Shown here: in pieces, positions 19,801 to 29,500 of the stretch
Numbering within the stretch: the first letter of the stretch is position 1
Layout: each line of letters starts with the position of its first letter
NCBI GenBank assembly: GCA_965220855.1
Contig: CBDCQY010000001.1
Span: forward strand, 1,550,001 to 1,614,000
Source of the DNA: Bin95 sp965220855
GTDB taxonomy: Bacteria; Pseudomonadota; Alphaproteobacteria; Bin95
DNA: 64,000 bases
Reading direction: 5' to 3'
The notes under the pieces: generated by a model
What the model saw: only the letters and a program-made list of their open reading frames with translations
What the model was told of the DNA's origin: nothing
The model's database searches: none
Position numbers and translations under genes: made by a program

Positions 19801-22800
19801 CGGGTCACATGACGCATCGCGTTCCAGGAGAGCGCGACCCGCCCGTCGCCCGCCATCGCCGCAAGCCCGCCCGGCCCGCTGCCCGGTCCCGCGCCCGGCG
19901 TGGCGGTGATGGTGTCGGAGAGCAGAGGCGTCAAGCCTGGGCTCAGTTGCTGGAAGAGCGCAAAGGCGTATTGCTCGCCATTGTCGAGGCCGGTCACCGT
20001 GTAGGAAGTCACGGCGTCGATGGGTATATTGCTTACCGGGTTTCCTTGTAGCGTCGATCCCTTCCGATACATGATGTAATAGCTGTTGAGATTGCTGTCC
20101 GCGAGATGTTCCCAGCTGAGCGTCACCTGGCCGTCGCCCGGCGTGGCGGTGATATTGGCCGGCGCCGGCGGGCCGGCATATCCAACCTGGATGTTGAAGG
20201 TGAGCGTCGCGCTGTCGCCGTCCGCATCGGTCGCCGTGAAGCTGTAGGCGGTCGAGTCCTGCGTCCCGGTCGGCGCGCCGGCGATGCGAAGCGCGGTGCT
20301 GTCCAGCGTCAGGCCCGCCGGCAGGTCGGGCGCGATCGAATAGGTCAGCGCGCCGTCGCCGCCCGTCGCCGCCGGCAGGTTCAGCGGCGCGATGGCGCGA
20401 TAGCGCTCATAGTCCCGGTCCGCAACGGTCGCCTGGCCGAAGGAGGGCGCGAGGTCCTGCGGCGTCGCGGCGACGCTGGCCGTCGGGCCGGCGCCCAGCG
20501 CGTTGACCGCCTGCAACTCGAAGCTGCGGGCGACGCCGTTGGCGAGGCCCGTCACCGTGTGGCTCGTCACCAGGCCGGCGAGGTCGGTCCAGGCGTCGCC
20601 CGATCCGAAGCTCGCAGCCGAGGTGTGGCGCAGCCGATAGCGAGTGACGGGCGGGTCGGAAGGATGGCTCCAGCTGAGCGTCACCCGGCCGTTGCCGGCG
20701 CTCGCACTAAGCCCGGCCGGCGCTTTCGGCTTCGGCGCGGGCGTTCCGGCGGCGCTGGCGGCGGGGCCGGCGCCGGATATGTTGACCGCGCGCAGCTCGA
20801 AGCTGTAGCCGGTACCGTTGGCGAGGCCGGTCACCGTGTGGCCCGTCGCCGCGCCGGCCAGGTCGGTCCAGGCGTCGCCGGCGGTGAAGGGCAGCGACGC
20901 GGTCTCCTTCCAGCGCAACCGCATCTTGTCGATCGTGCTCGTATTGGCCGGCGGCTTCCAGCGAAGCGCGATCTCCTCGTTGCGGCCCTCCGCGTCGAAG
21001 TCGGTCGGCGCCGCCGGCGCCGTCAGCGCCGGCGTGGCCGTCACCGCGGCGGAGGCGGCGCCCGGGCCGCCCGCATCGGCCCGGATCTGGAAGACATATT
21101 CCGTTCCGTTGGCGAGACCGGTCACGATGTGGCCGGTGGTGGCGGCGCCGCTGCCGACGATGTCCGTCCACAGGCCGTCATCGTCGTTGGAGAAACTGGT
21201 CCCCGCCTTGTGGCGCACCTGATAGCCGGAGATGTTGCTGTTGCCCGGATCGGTCCAGGTCAGCGCCGCCCGCCCGTCGCCCGCCGCCGCCGCCAGGCCG
21301 GTCGGCGCGGCCGCCGGCGCGATGACGGTGAGCTTGAAGCTGTCGGATATTTGGGCGTGGAAGGTGTCGAAAATTTCCACCGTAAGGGCGCCCTCGCCCA
21401 CCGTCTTGCCGGTCAGCGTGAACCATTCGATCGGATCGCTGTCAATCATAAGATCGACCAGCTGCCGCCCACTGCCGAGAGCTACGGTTGAATGGAAGTA
21501 CAATTCGTCCCCGTCGGTATCGGCAAAAATGTCCGTCGCTTGGACGGTCACGGAGTTGCCGACCGCCAGGGTCAGGTCCGGATAGGGCGGGTTCTTGACC
21601 GTCGGGGCACTGTTGCTGGTCGTCAGGAGGACGGAATCCGAGACCTGGAGCCCGCCGATATCCGTCGCCGTCACGGTCAGGGTGGTCCGCGCCACCGGCC
21701 CCGTTGCCCTGTAGCGCAGATAGTGCTCGTTGGGATATTCGGCGTTGAACGCACTACCGATATCGATCCGCACGTCCAGATTGGCCTGCGCCGGGTTCGC
21801 CGTCCAGCTTAAGGTCAAGGCGTCGCCGTCCGGGTCTGTGAATTTTGGCCCAAATCCTCCCGTCAATCTTATGCTCCGATAATTCCCGTTCTGTGAAAGA
21901 ACATCTCCGGTAGCATTCAGGAATACGAAGTTCTCGAGCTTCGGCGCCTGGTTGCTGGTGCGCGGTGTTACCGCCCGGATCTCGGAGGGCGGCCCGGCGC
22001 CATTGGCGTTCACCGCCCGGATCTGGAAGATATAGGCCGTGTCGTTGGTCAGCCCGGTCACGCTATGCGCGGTCGTGCTCGCGCCGCTGCCCGCGATGTC
22101 GCTCCAGGCGTCGCTGGCGGTAAAGCTCGTCCCCGCCTTGTAGCGCAGCTGATATTCGGTGACGGTCGTGTCGGAGGGGTCCTCCCAGCTGAGCGCCACC
22201 TGGGCGTTGCCGGCCACCGCCCGAAAGCCGTTCGGCTGCAGCGGCGCGCCCAGCCGCAGCACCACCGCATCCGAAACCAGTCCGAGGCCGCCCGCAGTCA
22301 CGGGTCGGACCTGGAAGACATATTCCGTGCCGTTGGTGAGCCCGGTCACGGTGTGGCTGGTGGTGGAAGCCCCGCTGCCGGCGATGTCCGACCACAGGCC
22401 CTCGTCGCTGTCGGAGAAGTTCGTCCCCGCCTTGTAGCGCAGCCGATATTTGGTGATGGCGCTGTCGCCCGGGTTCGCCCAGGCCAGCACCGCTTGCCCG
22501 TCGCCCGAAATGGCCGTGAACCCCTCCGGCTTGGCCGCCGCCGCGATGACGGTGAGCTTGAAGCTGTCGGAGACCGTGTTACCGAAGACTTCCCTACCTG
22601 TCAGTGTGAGGACAAACTCGCCCACCGTCTTGCCGGTCAGTGTGACCATGCGATACGGATAGGAGTCGAAGTTCCAGGTGAACACCGCTTGCACTGCTGA
22701 GCCAGGAATCAAGCCCCCTAAAAACAGCTCGTCCCCGTCGGCGTCGGCGTACATATCCGTCGCCTTGATGGTCAAGCTGTTGCCGACTGCTAGGGTCTGG

Positions 22801-23273
22801 TCCGGATAGGGTGGGCTCTTGACTGTCGGCGTGTTATTGCTCGTCGTCAGGATCACAGATTCCGAGGCCGAAAGTCCGTCGGGATCCGTCGCCGTCACGG
22901 TCACGGTCGTCCGCTCCACCTCCCCCGTCGCCCTGTAGCGGAAATAGGGGCCCTTGCTCTCAGAGCCGGGTATGGGTTCAATCCGTGCGTCCAGGTTGGC
23001 TCGCGCAGGGTTCACCGTGAGGGTGAAGGTAAGGGTGTCGCCGTCCGGATCCGTGAATGCTCCAGTGAATCCCGTCAGTCTTCTATTTTGGTAGCTCCCG
23101 TTCTCCGCTATCACTCTCCCTTTGAATCCCAATCCTTGGCCGTTAACCTCCGGCGCCCGGTTTTGGGCGTTGGCGGGGGCCGCTGTCACCGCCAGCAGCA
23201 AGGGCGCCGCGAAGGCCAGGATTCCGATCGACCGGAGGGTTCGGAATGCCCACGTCTGCGATCCACCGAACAT
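13854..23273 (-). CDS. Giant modular autotransporter-like surface protein A (FN3 / He_PIG / beta-barrel)
   Basis: A 3,139-residue predicted surface protein. MFGGSQTWAFRTLRSIGI and a hydrophobic core ending PANA-Q form a signal peptide cut near residue 36. This is why the ATG at 23273 (GGGAGC upstream) is chosen over one 42 codons earlier. By eye the passenger has about fifteen FN3 modules (TGLxNGTxYxFxIRAVN), about six He_PIG-like modules (LTLPxATGG, LPAGLALDxATRTVSGTPT, TDADGD) and three repeated DPDGD modules. From about residue 2680 comes an autotransporter-type barrel of about 460 residues ending DLRLGF, with the terminal Phe recognised by BAM. Just before it, DRDGDSRVSWEE (15000-15035) fits a 12-residue EF-hand calcium loop. 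The barrel is almost identical to that of protein B at 23514. An adhesin or matrix role is inferred only. Confidence 0.85.
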   Translation of the reverse strand: MFGGSQTWAFRTLRSIGILAFAAPLLLAVTAAPANAQNRAPEVNGQGLGFKGRVIAENGSYQNRRLTGFTGAFTDPDGDTLTFTLTVNPARANLDARIEPIPGSESKGPYFRYRATGEVERTTVTVTATDPDGLSASESVILTTSNNTPTVKSPPYPDQTLAVGNSLTIKATDMYADADGDELFLGGLIPGSAVQAVFTWNFDSYPYRMVTLTGKTVGEFVLTLTGREVFGNTVSDSFKLTVIAAAAKPEGFTAISGDGQAVLAWANPGDSAITKYRLRYKAGTNFSDSDEGLWSDIAGSGASTTSHTVTGLTNGTEYVFQVRPVTAGGLGLVSDAVVLRLGAPLQPNGFRAVAGNAQVALSWEDPSDTTVTEYQLRYKAGTSFTASDAWSDIAGSGASTTAHSVTGLTNDTAYIFQIRAVNANGAGPPSEIRAVTPRTSNQAPKLENFVFLNATGDVLSQNGNYRSIRLTGGFGPKFTDPDGDALTLSWTANPAQANLDVRIDIGSAFNAEYPNEHYLRYRATGPVARTTLTVTATDIGGLQVSDSVLLTTSNSAPTVKNPPYPDLTLAVGNSVTVQATDIFADTDGDELYFHSTVALGSGRQLVDLMIDSDPIEWFTLTGKTVGEGALTVEIFDTFHAQISDSFKLTVIAPAAAPTGLAAAAGDGRAALTWTDPGNSNISGYQVRHKAGTSFSNDDDGLWTDIVGSGAATTGHIVTGLANGTEYVFQIRADAGGPGAASAAVTATPALTAPAAPTDFDAEGRNEEIALRWKPPANTSTIDKMRLRWKETASLPFTAGDAWTDLAGAATGHTVTGLANGTGYSFELRAVNISGAGPAASAAGTPAPKPKAPAGLSASAGNGRVTLSWSHPSDPPVTRYRLRHTSAASFGSGDAWTDLAGLVTSHTVTGLANGVARSFELQAVNALGAGPTASVAATPQDLAPSFGQATVADRDYERYRAIAPLNLPAATGGDGALTYSIAPDLPAGLTLDSTALRIAGAPTGTQDSTAYSFTATDADGDSATLTFNIQVGYAGPPAPANITATPGDGQVTLSWEHLADSNLNSYYIMYRKGSTLQGNPVSNIPIDAVTSYTVTGLDNGEQYAFALFQQLSPGLTPLLSDTITATPGAGPGSGPGGLAAMAGDGRVALSWNAMRHVTRLDYRQRSGGNAFGAWTAIPGSTGATIRHVVTGLTNGVAYDFQLRAVRGHAAIATSNTVQATPAGAATVDNRSPRIQGEGLGPRGAFLKANGRVVSLRLGRAFTDPDGDALTYSFAANPAQANLDVRAVTGSSLGGANALYPDHYYLRVRATGPVERTTLTVTATDPGGLSASDSMVLAMANREPAVRTPPWPDQTVAVGGSVTVRVTDMFLDEDEDDDLFFSYFIRSVGRAAVASFGSEPVRKITVTGKAKGEQFIALQAQDVLGGKKKGSFKVTVVGPPDAPAGLAAAAGDGRASLTWTDPGDSAITGYQVRHKAGTSFADGDDGLWTDIAGSGASTTSHTVTGLANGAAHVFQVRAAITGVAGDASATVTAMPALTAPAAPTGLAAAPGDGQLALAWTLPTGTIDKVQLRWKTTASLPFTASDAWTDLAATATSRTVTSLTNGAAYSFELRAVNTAGDGPTASIAGTPQDLTPSFGQTIVAGRLYTVGSAIAALTLPSATGGNSPLTYTLTPTLPAGLALDAATRTVSGTPTSAQSESTYSWTATDADGDTAKLTFTMAVQPDARPSFSAATIADRDYEPYSAIATLTLPQANGGNGTLAYSLIPDLPAGLVLDSAARTIGGTPTAAQNATAYSWAATDADGDTVALTFTIAATYKRPAAPTGFAAAAGDSQAVLSWSDPGDSNITGYRLRYKQGTAFTDSDSWADIAGSGAATASHVVTGLQNNSQYVFQIRAVASGGESAPSATVSATPAAPLAKPAKPTGLSPATTGNAHVTLSWNDPSNATITRYELRHTSAASFGPNDAWSAIPGSGAATTERDVAGLVNDVARRFQIRAVNASGAGPASDETLATPRDLTPAFNDTSTLFIFAEQHRPVNTSLPNASGGDRMLSYSFAPQLPAGLTFDAATHRFVGAPTATQSWTNYSFKATDADGDSATLNVRIVVEYNGPPLPANFTATPGNSQVTLSWEHVESDDLNGYVLTYRKGSTVNGGGASHLLLGAVTSRTVTGLDNGEQYAFRLTQRLEVGLGPLLSDTITATPSATPGQPGGFAAAASDAGVALSWNAIATASRWDYRQQAGGGAFGAWRAVPGSGGASTGHLVTGLTNGTAYGFQIRAVTGHTATAVSGTVSATPAAGPPGAVTSLAATASTGAVGLTWSLPADTDNIDKLQVRWKQSSALPFTASDAWTDLAADATRTRATGLTDNVSYSFAVRAVNGQGASDAATVVATPESRVPAAPTGLAAMAGLSAVTLAWNDPLDATVTGYELRYTSAASFGADDAWNAIPGSGSTGTGHTVKGLDIRTVWRFQIRAVNGSGPGVASAEASVALNDLTPSFGAATVADRSYSQATAIAALTLPVATGGDGAVAYALTPALPAGLALDMATRTVSGTPTALQAATTYSWTATDADGDNATLTFTIAVEVDTTPSFGGILVANRSYTQGTAITAFTLPAATGGNGTLSYALTPTLPAGLALDAATRTVSGAPTATLAVTTYSWTASDTDSDTASVSFTIEVTTGGGGYGARRAAFAKSLAGLAAKTLGQAQATIGQRLEAAPGASSLTVAGRRVEFGPAAGEPAERDWRTRRAALDRDGDSRVSWEELRRDSAFEMSFGEAGSGLEMTAWGRGGLMRFEAEQAGIAHRSRMETGWLGMDARVGDGLLMGFALSRSAGETEASDGAGFTTALSAAWPYAQLKLASGAEVWTMLGAGNGSVDYHPTEGVGETEALEMRLASAGGRQPLADVGALGLALEADAGFVTLETGGSARSVIGGHEVQVWRARASLEAEHEGWGLGGGSLAPFGSLAWRGDGGDWREGSGVEAGFGARLSAPGSRFTLEAEGRHLALSSEAGYGGTGASLTAGLEPASDGAGLSWSMSLASGVRADGAAMLADDLDYDEAGLGADEDRMALELEARYGFRLPAAHGLLSPLLRFSEQEGVRRKLEVGLAFEAAKGRVDLELTGGHEARKGSADDHRLRLDLRLGF
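15000..15035 (-). other. EF-hand-like calcium loop in surface protein A
   Basis: The twelve codons read DRDGDSRVSWEE. Asp at positions 1, 3 and 5, a hydrophobic residue at 8 and Glu at 12 match the canonical EF-hand loop. It lies in the linker between passenger and barrel. The matching position in protein B (about 24665-24715) reads TPDDVRIDWETL and has lost the pattern. Confidence 0.6.
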
Positions 23274-23513
23274 TGCCCTGCTCCCTTGCTCCAGCTCCGT
23301 CAACCCCGCCGCCGAAACGGCCTCCCCATGCCCGACCGGAGCACGGGACAAAACGAATTGCGTTATCAACACAATTTCGTAGTCAAGAGCCCAGATCAAT
23401 TTTATTCTTCAAATAACGAAAATGTGATTGGAAACAGAAAATTTCTTTTCCTTGCAACTGTTATATTATTACGTGGAACGGGAGCCGGCCGCGCGGACGG
23501 CTCCGCCCCGGCT
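23274..23513. other. AT-rich intergenic region between surface-protein genes A and B
   Basis: These 240 bp contain the promoter region of gene A, with an A+T-rich tract at 23365-23480 unlike its surroundings. A GGAGCCG/CGGCTCC stem (23481-23487 with 23498-23504) sits ten bases past the gene B stop. It has no T-run on the transcribed side, so it is only a possible terminator. No gene is seen. Confidence 0.5.
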
Positions 23514-26500
23514 TCAGAAGCCGAGGCGGAGGTCGAGATGGAGGCGGTGGTCGTCGGCGGCGCCGTTGCGCGCCTCGTGGCCGCCGGTCAGTTCGAGATC
23601 GACGCGGCCCTTCGCGGCCTGGAAGGCGAGGCCGGCTTCGAGCTTGCGCCGCACACCCTCTTCCTCCGAGAGGCGGAGCAGGGGCGAGAGCAGGCCGTGG
23701 GCCGCCGGCAGGCGGAAGCCGTAGCGGGCTTCCAGTTCCAGCGCCATGCGGTCCTCGTCGGCCCCGAAACCGGCCTCGTCATAGTCGAGATCGTCGGCCA
23801 GCATTGCGGCTCCGTCGGCGCGCACGCCCGTCGCGAGGCTCATGGACCAGGAGAGGCCCGCGCCGTCGGACGCCGGCTCCAGGCCGGCGGTCAGGCTCGC
23901 GCCCGTCCCGCCATAGCCCGCCTCCGAGGAAAGCGCCAGATGGCGGCCTTCCGCCTCCAGCGCGAAGCGTGAGCCGGGCGCGGAGAGGCGCGCGCCGAAG
24001 CCGGCTTCCACGCCGGAGCCTTCCCGCCAGTCGCCGCCATCGCCGCGCCAGGCCAGCGAGCCGAAGGGCGAAAGCGCGCCGCCGCCGAGGCCCCAGCCCT
24101 CATGCTCGGCCTCCAGCGAGGCCCTGGCCCGCCAGACCTGCACCTCATGCCCGCCGATCACCGAACGCGCGCTGCCGCCCGTCTCCAGCGTGACGAAGCC
24201 GGCGTCCGCCTCCAGCGCGAGACCGAGCGCGCCCAGATCCGCCAGCGGCTGGCGACCGCCGGCAGAGGCAAGGCGCATCTCCAGCGCCTCGCGCTCGCCC
24301 GCGCCCTCCGCCGGGCGGTAATCGACCGAGCCGTTGCCCGCGCCCAGCACGGTCCAGACCTCGGCCCCGCTGGCGAGCTTCAACTGCGCATAGGGCCAGG
24401 CGGCGCTGAGCGCAGTCGTGAAGCCCGCCCCGTCGCTGGCCTCCGTCTCGCCCGCGCTTCGCGACAAGGCGAAGCCCATCAGCAGCCCGTCGCCGACACG
24501 CGCATCCATGCCGAGCCAGCCCGTCTCCATGCGGCTGCGATGGTCGATCCCGGCCTGCTCCGCCTCGAAGCGCATCAGCCCGCCTCGGCCCCAGGCCGTC
24601 ATCTCCAGCCCGCTCCCGGCCTCGCCGAAGGCCATCTCGAAGGCGCTGTCGCGGCGCAAGGTCTCCCAGTCGATACGCACATCGTCCGGCGTCTCGGCCC
24701 GGCGGCGGCGGTCGTCCGGCGCGCCGAACTCGACCCGCCGCCCGGCCACCGTCAGGCTCGACGCCCCCGGCGCGGCGTCGAGCCGCTGGCCGATGGTCTC
24801 GCGCGCGCCGCCGAGCGTCCTGGCCGCCAGCCCCGCCAGGCTCTTGGCGAACGCCTGGCGCTGGGCGGCATTCGTCCCGGCCCCCGCCAGAACCTCGATG
24901 CTGAAGCCGAGGCTCGCCGTATCGCCGTCTTCGTCGGTTGCGGTCCAGCTGTAGCTCGTCGCCGCCAGCGCCGCCGTCGGCGTCCCGCTCACCTCACGCG
25001 TCGCCATGTCGAGGGCGAGGCCCGCCGGCAGCGTGGGCGTCAGCGCATAGCTCAGCGTCCCGTCGCCGCCGGTCGCTTCCGGCAGGGTGAAGGCCGTTAT
25101 CGCCACATCCTGCGTGAAGGTGGCGTCCGCCACCGTCGCATCCCCGAAGGAGGGCGCCCGGTCCTGCGGCGTCGCCGTGACGCCGACCGTCCCGCTCGCG
25201 CCGAAATGGATGATCGTGCGCAACTCGATGCGGTAGGCGGTCCCGTTGGTCAGGCCGGTCACGACATGGCTGGTGGTGTCGCCGTCGCTGCCGGGTATCC
25301 GGGTCCAGGCGTCATCGTCATCGAAGCCCGAACCCTCCGTGACGCGCATCTCGTAATATCGGACACCGTTGTAGGACGGGCTGTTCCAGGTCAGCGTCAC
25401 CTGGCCGTTGCCAGCCTCGGCGGCAAGATTCCCCGGCTCATATGTAGAACCGGTCCAAACCCCGTTCCACATGACGAATGTCAGGCTGGCGCGATCGCCG
25501 TCCTCGTCCTCCGCCGTGTAAGTGTAAGTAGTGCGATGCGGACCGTTCCAGGGCACCCCCGCGAGTTCCCGCGTTGCGCCGTCGAAGGTCAGGCCCGCCG
25601 GCAAATCGGGCGTCAGGCTGTAGGTCAGCGCGCCGGTCCCGCCCGTGGCCGCCGGCAAAGTCATGCTGTGTTGGACGGGGTGGCCGACAAACCAGTTCAG
25701 GTCCGGGATGATCTGGAAGCCGAAGCTCGGCAGGTCGCCCGGCGCCACGACCCGGATGGTGAAGCTCAGGCTCGCCGTATCGCCTTCGGCGTCGGTCGCG
25801 GTCCAGCTGTAGCTGGTCGCAGCCGCCACCGCCGTCGGAGTCCCGCTGACGGTGCGCGTCGCCGCGTCGAAGGCGAGGCCGTCCGGCAGATCGGGCGTCA
25901 GCGCGTAGGCCAGCGCCCCGTTGCCGCCCGTCGCCTCGGGCAGGGTCAGCGCCGTCAGCGCCTCGCCCGTGGTGAAGGTCCGGTCCGCCAATGTCACCGA
26001 GCCGAAGGAGGGCGCCGTGTCGGCCTCGACCGTCATGGCGAAGCCCAGGCTGGCGCTGTCGCCGTCGCTGTCGGTCACGGTCCAGCTGTAGCTCGTCGCC
26101 GCTTGGCTCGCCGTCGGCGTTCCGCTGACGGTGCGCGTCGCCATGTCGAGGGCGAGGCCGGCCGGCAGGTCGGGCGTCAGCGCATAGCTCCGCAGCCCGT
26201 CGCCGCCGGTCGCTTCCGGCAGGGCGAAGGCGGTTATCGCCACGCCTTGCGTGAAGATGACGTCCGCCACCGTCGCCTGGCCGAAGGAAGGCGCGAGGTC
26301 CCGCGGCGCGCCGGAGACCGTGGCGACCGGCCCCGCGCCCAGCGCGTTCGCCGCGCGCAGCTCGACGCTATAGGCGGTATCGTTGGTCAATCCCCTCACC
26401 CGATAGCCGGTGGCGGCGCCGGGAAGATCGGTCCAGGCGTCGGCGTCGGTGAAGGGCAGCGCCGCGCTCTCCTTCCAGCGCAGTTGCATCTTGTCGATCC

Positions 26501-29500
26501 CGGCCGTGTCGGTCGGCAGCGTCCAGGCGAGCGCCAGCCCGCCATTGCCGCCGATCGCCGCCAGCCCCGTCGGCGCGCCCGGAATGGCCAGGACCCCGAT
26601 CGCGAAGCTCAAGCTGGCCGTATCGCCGTCTTCGTCGGTCGCGGTCCAACTGTAGCTCGTTGCCGCCTGGCCTGCGGCCGGCGTGCCGCTGACGGTGCGC
26701 GTCGCCGCGTCGAGGGCGAGACCGTCGGGCAGGTCGGGCGTCAGCGCGTAACTCAGCGTCCCGTCGCCGCCGGTCGCTTCCGGCAGCGTCAGCGCGGTCA
26801 TCGCCACGCCTTGCGTGACGGTCAGATCGGCCACCGTGGCCGCGCCGAAGGAGGGCGCGAGGTCCGGGATGAGCGCGGTCGCTTCGGCCGAGGCCGGGCC
26901 GGGGCCGGTGGCGTTCACGGCGCGCAGCTCGAAGCGGTATGTCGTCCCTCCCGCGAGGCCGGTCACCTCGTGGCTGGTGGTTGTGGCGCTGCTGTCGGCG
27001 ATGGCGGTCCAGGCGTCATCGTCGGCGAAGCTCGCCGCATCGGTGTAGCGCAGCTCATAGCCGGTCAGGGTCGCGTCCGAGGGATCGTCCCAGGCGAGCG
27101 TCACCGCGCCGGCGCTCGCCGTCGCCGTCAGGTTGGCGGGCTGGGCCGGCGCGCGCGCCTCGGGCGTCGCCACGACGGTCGCCAGCGGCCCCTCGCCATT
27201 GCCGTTGGAGGCGCGCATCTCGAAGGTATAGGGCGTGGCGTTGGTCAAGCCGGTCACGCGATGGGCGGTCGCCGTCCCGGACAGAACGGTCCAGGTGTCG
27301 TAGGGGCTGAAGGGCAGGTCCGCCGTCGGCTTCCAGCGCAGGTGCAGCTTGTCGGTCGAGGGCGGCGCGGGCGGCAGCGTCCAGGTGAGCGCCACCGAGC
27401 CGTCATCCCCCGCCGCCGCGAGCCCGCTCACCGCCCCCGGCGTCAAGGCCAACGGCGTCGCCGTCACCACATGGGAACCCCTGCCGTAAGAAACGCCGTT
27501 CACGATGGCTTCAGCGATGATCTGGAAGGCGTATTGCTCGCCACCGAAGAGGCCTGTCACCGTGTAGCTGCCGGTGGACTGGTGGCTCCCCGGAATCGGA
27601 CGGTGATAGACGCGCTTCCAGCTGCGCCCGTTCGAGTCGGGTTCCTTCCACTCCCAAGGGTCGTCGACATTCGAACCCTGCTGGTAGCTCACATAATAGC
27701 GAACGATGCTGCCGTCCGGGGAGGGCGTCCAGGTGAGCGCGACCGAACCGAGCCCCACAACCGCCCGAAGATTCTCGGGCTTGCGCGGGGCGTCGAAAAA
27801 GATGTTGAGCAGGAAGGGCAGCGACGCCCGGTCGCCGTCGGCGTCGGTCGCCATGTAGGTGTAGGTGCGCGCGAACTCCTCGCCGAACCAGGTGCGTGGC
27901 GTTCCCGAGAGCTCCCGCGTCGCCGGATCGAAACGCAAGCCATGCGGCAGGCCGGGGCTGATGCTGTAGGCCAGCGGCCCGTCGCCGCCACTCGCTTCCG
28001 GCAGCGCCTCGATCACCGCGGGAATGTTGGACCGGTAGATCTTGTCGACGATCTTCTGCGACCCGAAGGTCGGAACCGAGCCGGTCTTCACCCGAAGGGC
28101 GAAGCCGAGCCGCGCCTCGTCGCCATCGGCGTCTGTCGCCCGGTAGAGGTAGCTCTTCGGCGCCTGCCTTGCGATCGCCGCGCCGCTCACCTGCCGCGTC
28201 GCCGCGTCGAAGGTCAGGCCCGCCGGCAGCGCCGGCTCGATGCTGTAGGCGAGCGCCCCGTCGCCGCCGGTCGCCTCCGGCAGAGTCAGCGGGGTTATCG
28301 CCCGGTCGCGGTCGAACGCCATGTCGGCCACCGTCGCGGAGCCGAAGTCCGGCGCGCCGCCCGTCACCACCGCGATGGTGAAGCTGAGCGAGGTCTTCTC
28401 CTTGCCGTTCTCGAGCCAGTCGTCATAGATGTCCTCGTCGGTCGCCGTGTAGAGATAGGCCTGCGGCGTCTGGAGCACAGTCGGCGTCCCGCTGATCTGG
28501 CGCGTCGCGGCGTCGAAGCTCAGGCCGGGCGGCAGGGGCGTCATGCTGTAGGTGAGCGTCCCCTCGCCGCCGGTCGCCTCCGGCAAGGTCACCGGGGCGA
28601 TGGCGACATTCTGCGTGAAGGAGCGGTTGGCGACGGTCGCGCCGCCGAAGCTCGGCGAACTGTTGGCCGAGACGGTCAGCACGAAAGGCAGCACCGCCTC
28701 GTCGCCGTCCATATCCGCTACCTTCAGGCTGTAGGCGGTCGCCGTCTGGGCCGAGGAGGGCGTGCCGGCGATCTGGCGCGTATGGCGGCCGAAGACCAGC
28801 CCGTCGGGCAGCGCCGGAGTCACGCTGTAGGTCAGCGGCGGGTTGCCGCCGGTCGCCGCCGGGAAGATCAGCCCGGTCACCGGCGAGTTCTGCCGCAGCA
28901 GCTTGTCGGAGATCGACGCGGTTCCGAAGGAGGGCGCGAGGTCCTGCGGCGTCGCGGTCGCCTCGTCCGAGGCCGGACCGGCGCCGCTGGCGTTCACCGC
29001 GCGGATCTGGAAGCGCCAGAGCGTGTCGTCGGTGAGGCCGGTTACCTTGTATTCCGTGGTGGCGCCGCCGCTGCCGGCGATGGCGCTCCAGGCGTCGGTC
29101 GCCCCGAAGCTGGCGTTCGCGGTGTAGCGCAGCTCATAGCCGGTGATCGTCGGGTCCGAGGGGTCGTCCCAGGCGAGCAGCGCCGCGCCGCTGACAGCCG
29201 TCGCGGCGAGGCCGGTCGGCTTGGCGGGCGTCATCGCCTTGGGCGCGCCTTGGGCCGTCGCCGCCGCGCCGGTCCCGAGCCCGTTCGCGGCCCGCAGCTC
29301 GAAGCTGTAGTTCACGCCATTGGTGAGGCCCGTTACCCGGTGGGCGGTGGCGTCGCCGGCGAGATCGGTCCAGGCGTCGCTGTCGGTGAAGGGCAGCGCT
29401 GACGTGGCCTTCCAGCGCAGCTGCAGCTTCTCGATATCGATGGTGTTGCCCGGTCGCGTCCAGGAGAGCGCCAGGGCGCCATCGTCGGCGCTGGCGGCGA

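Noticed and set aside
24102..29402. A 1,766-codon plus-strand open frame (and similar ones at 13632-16706, 16809-20051, 30738-32672) opposite the giant surface proteins
   Set aside because: The repeats RRGRPAVG and RQRIGQRPVAAG are exact antisense images of the He_PIG and FN3 modules. No start region or independent motif.
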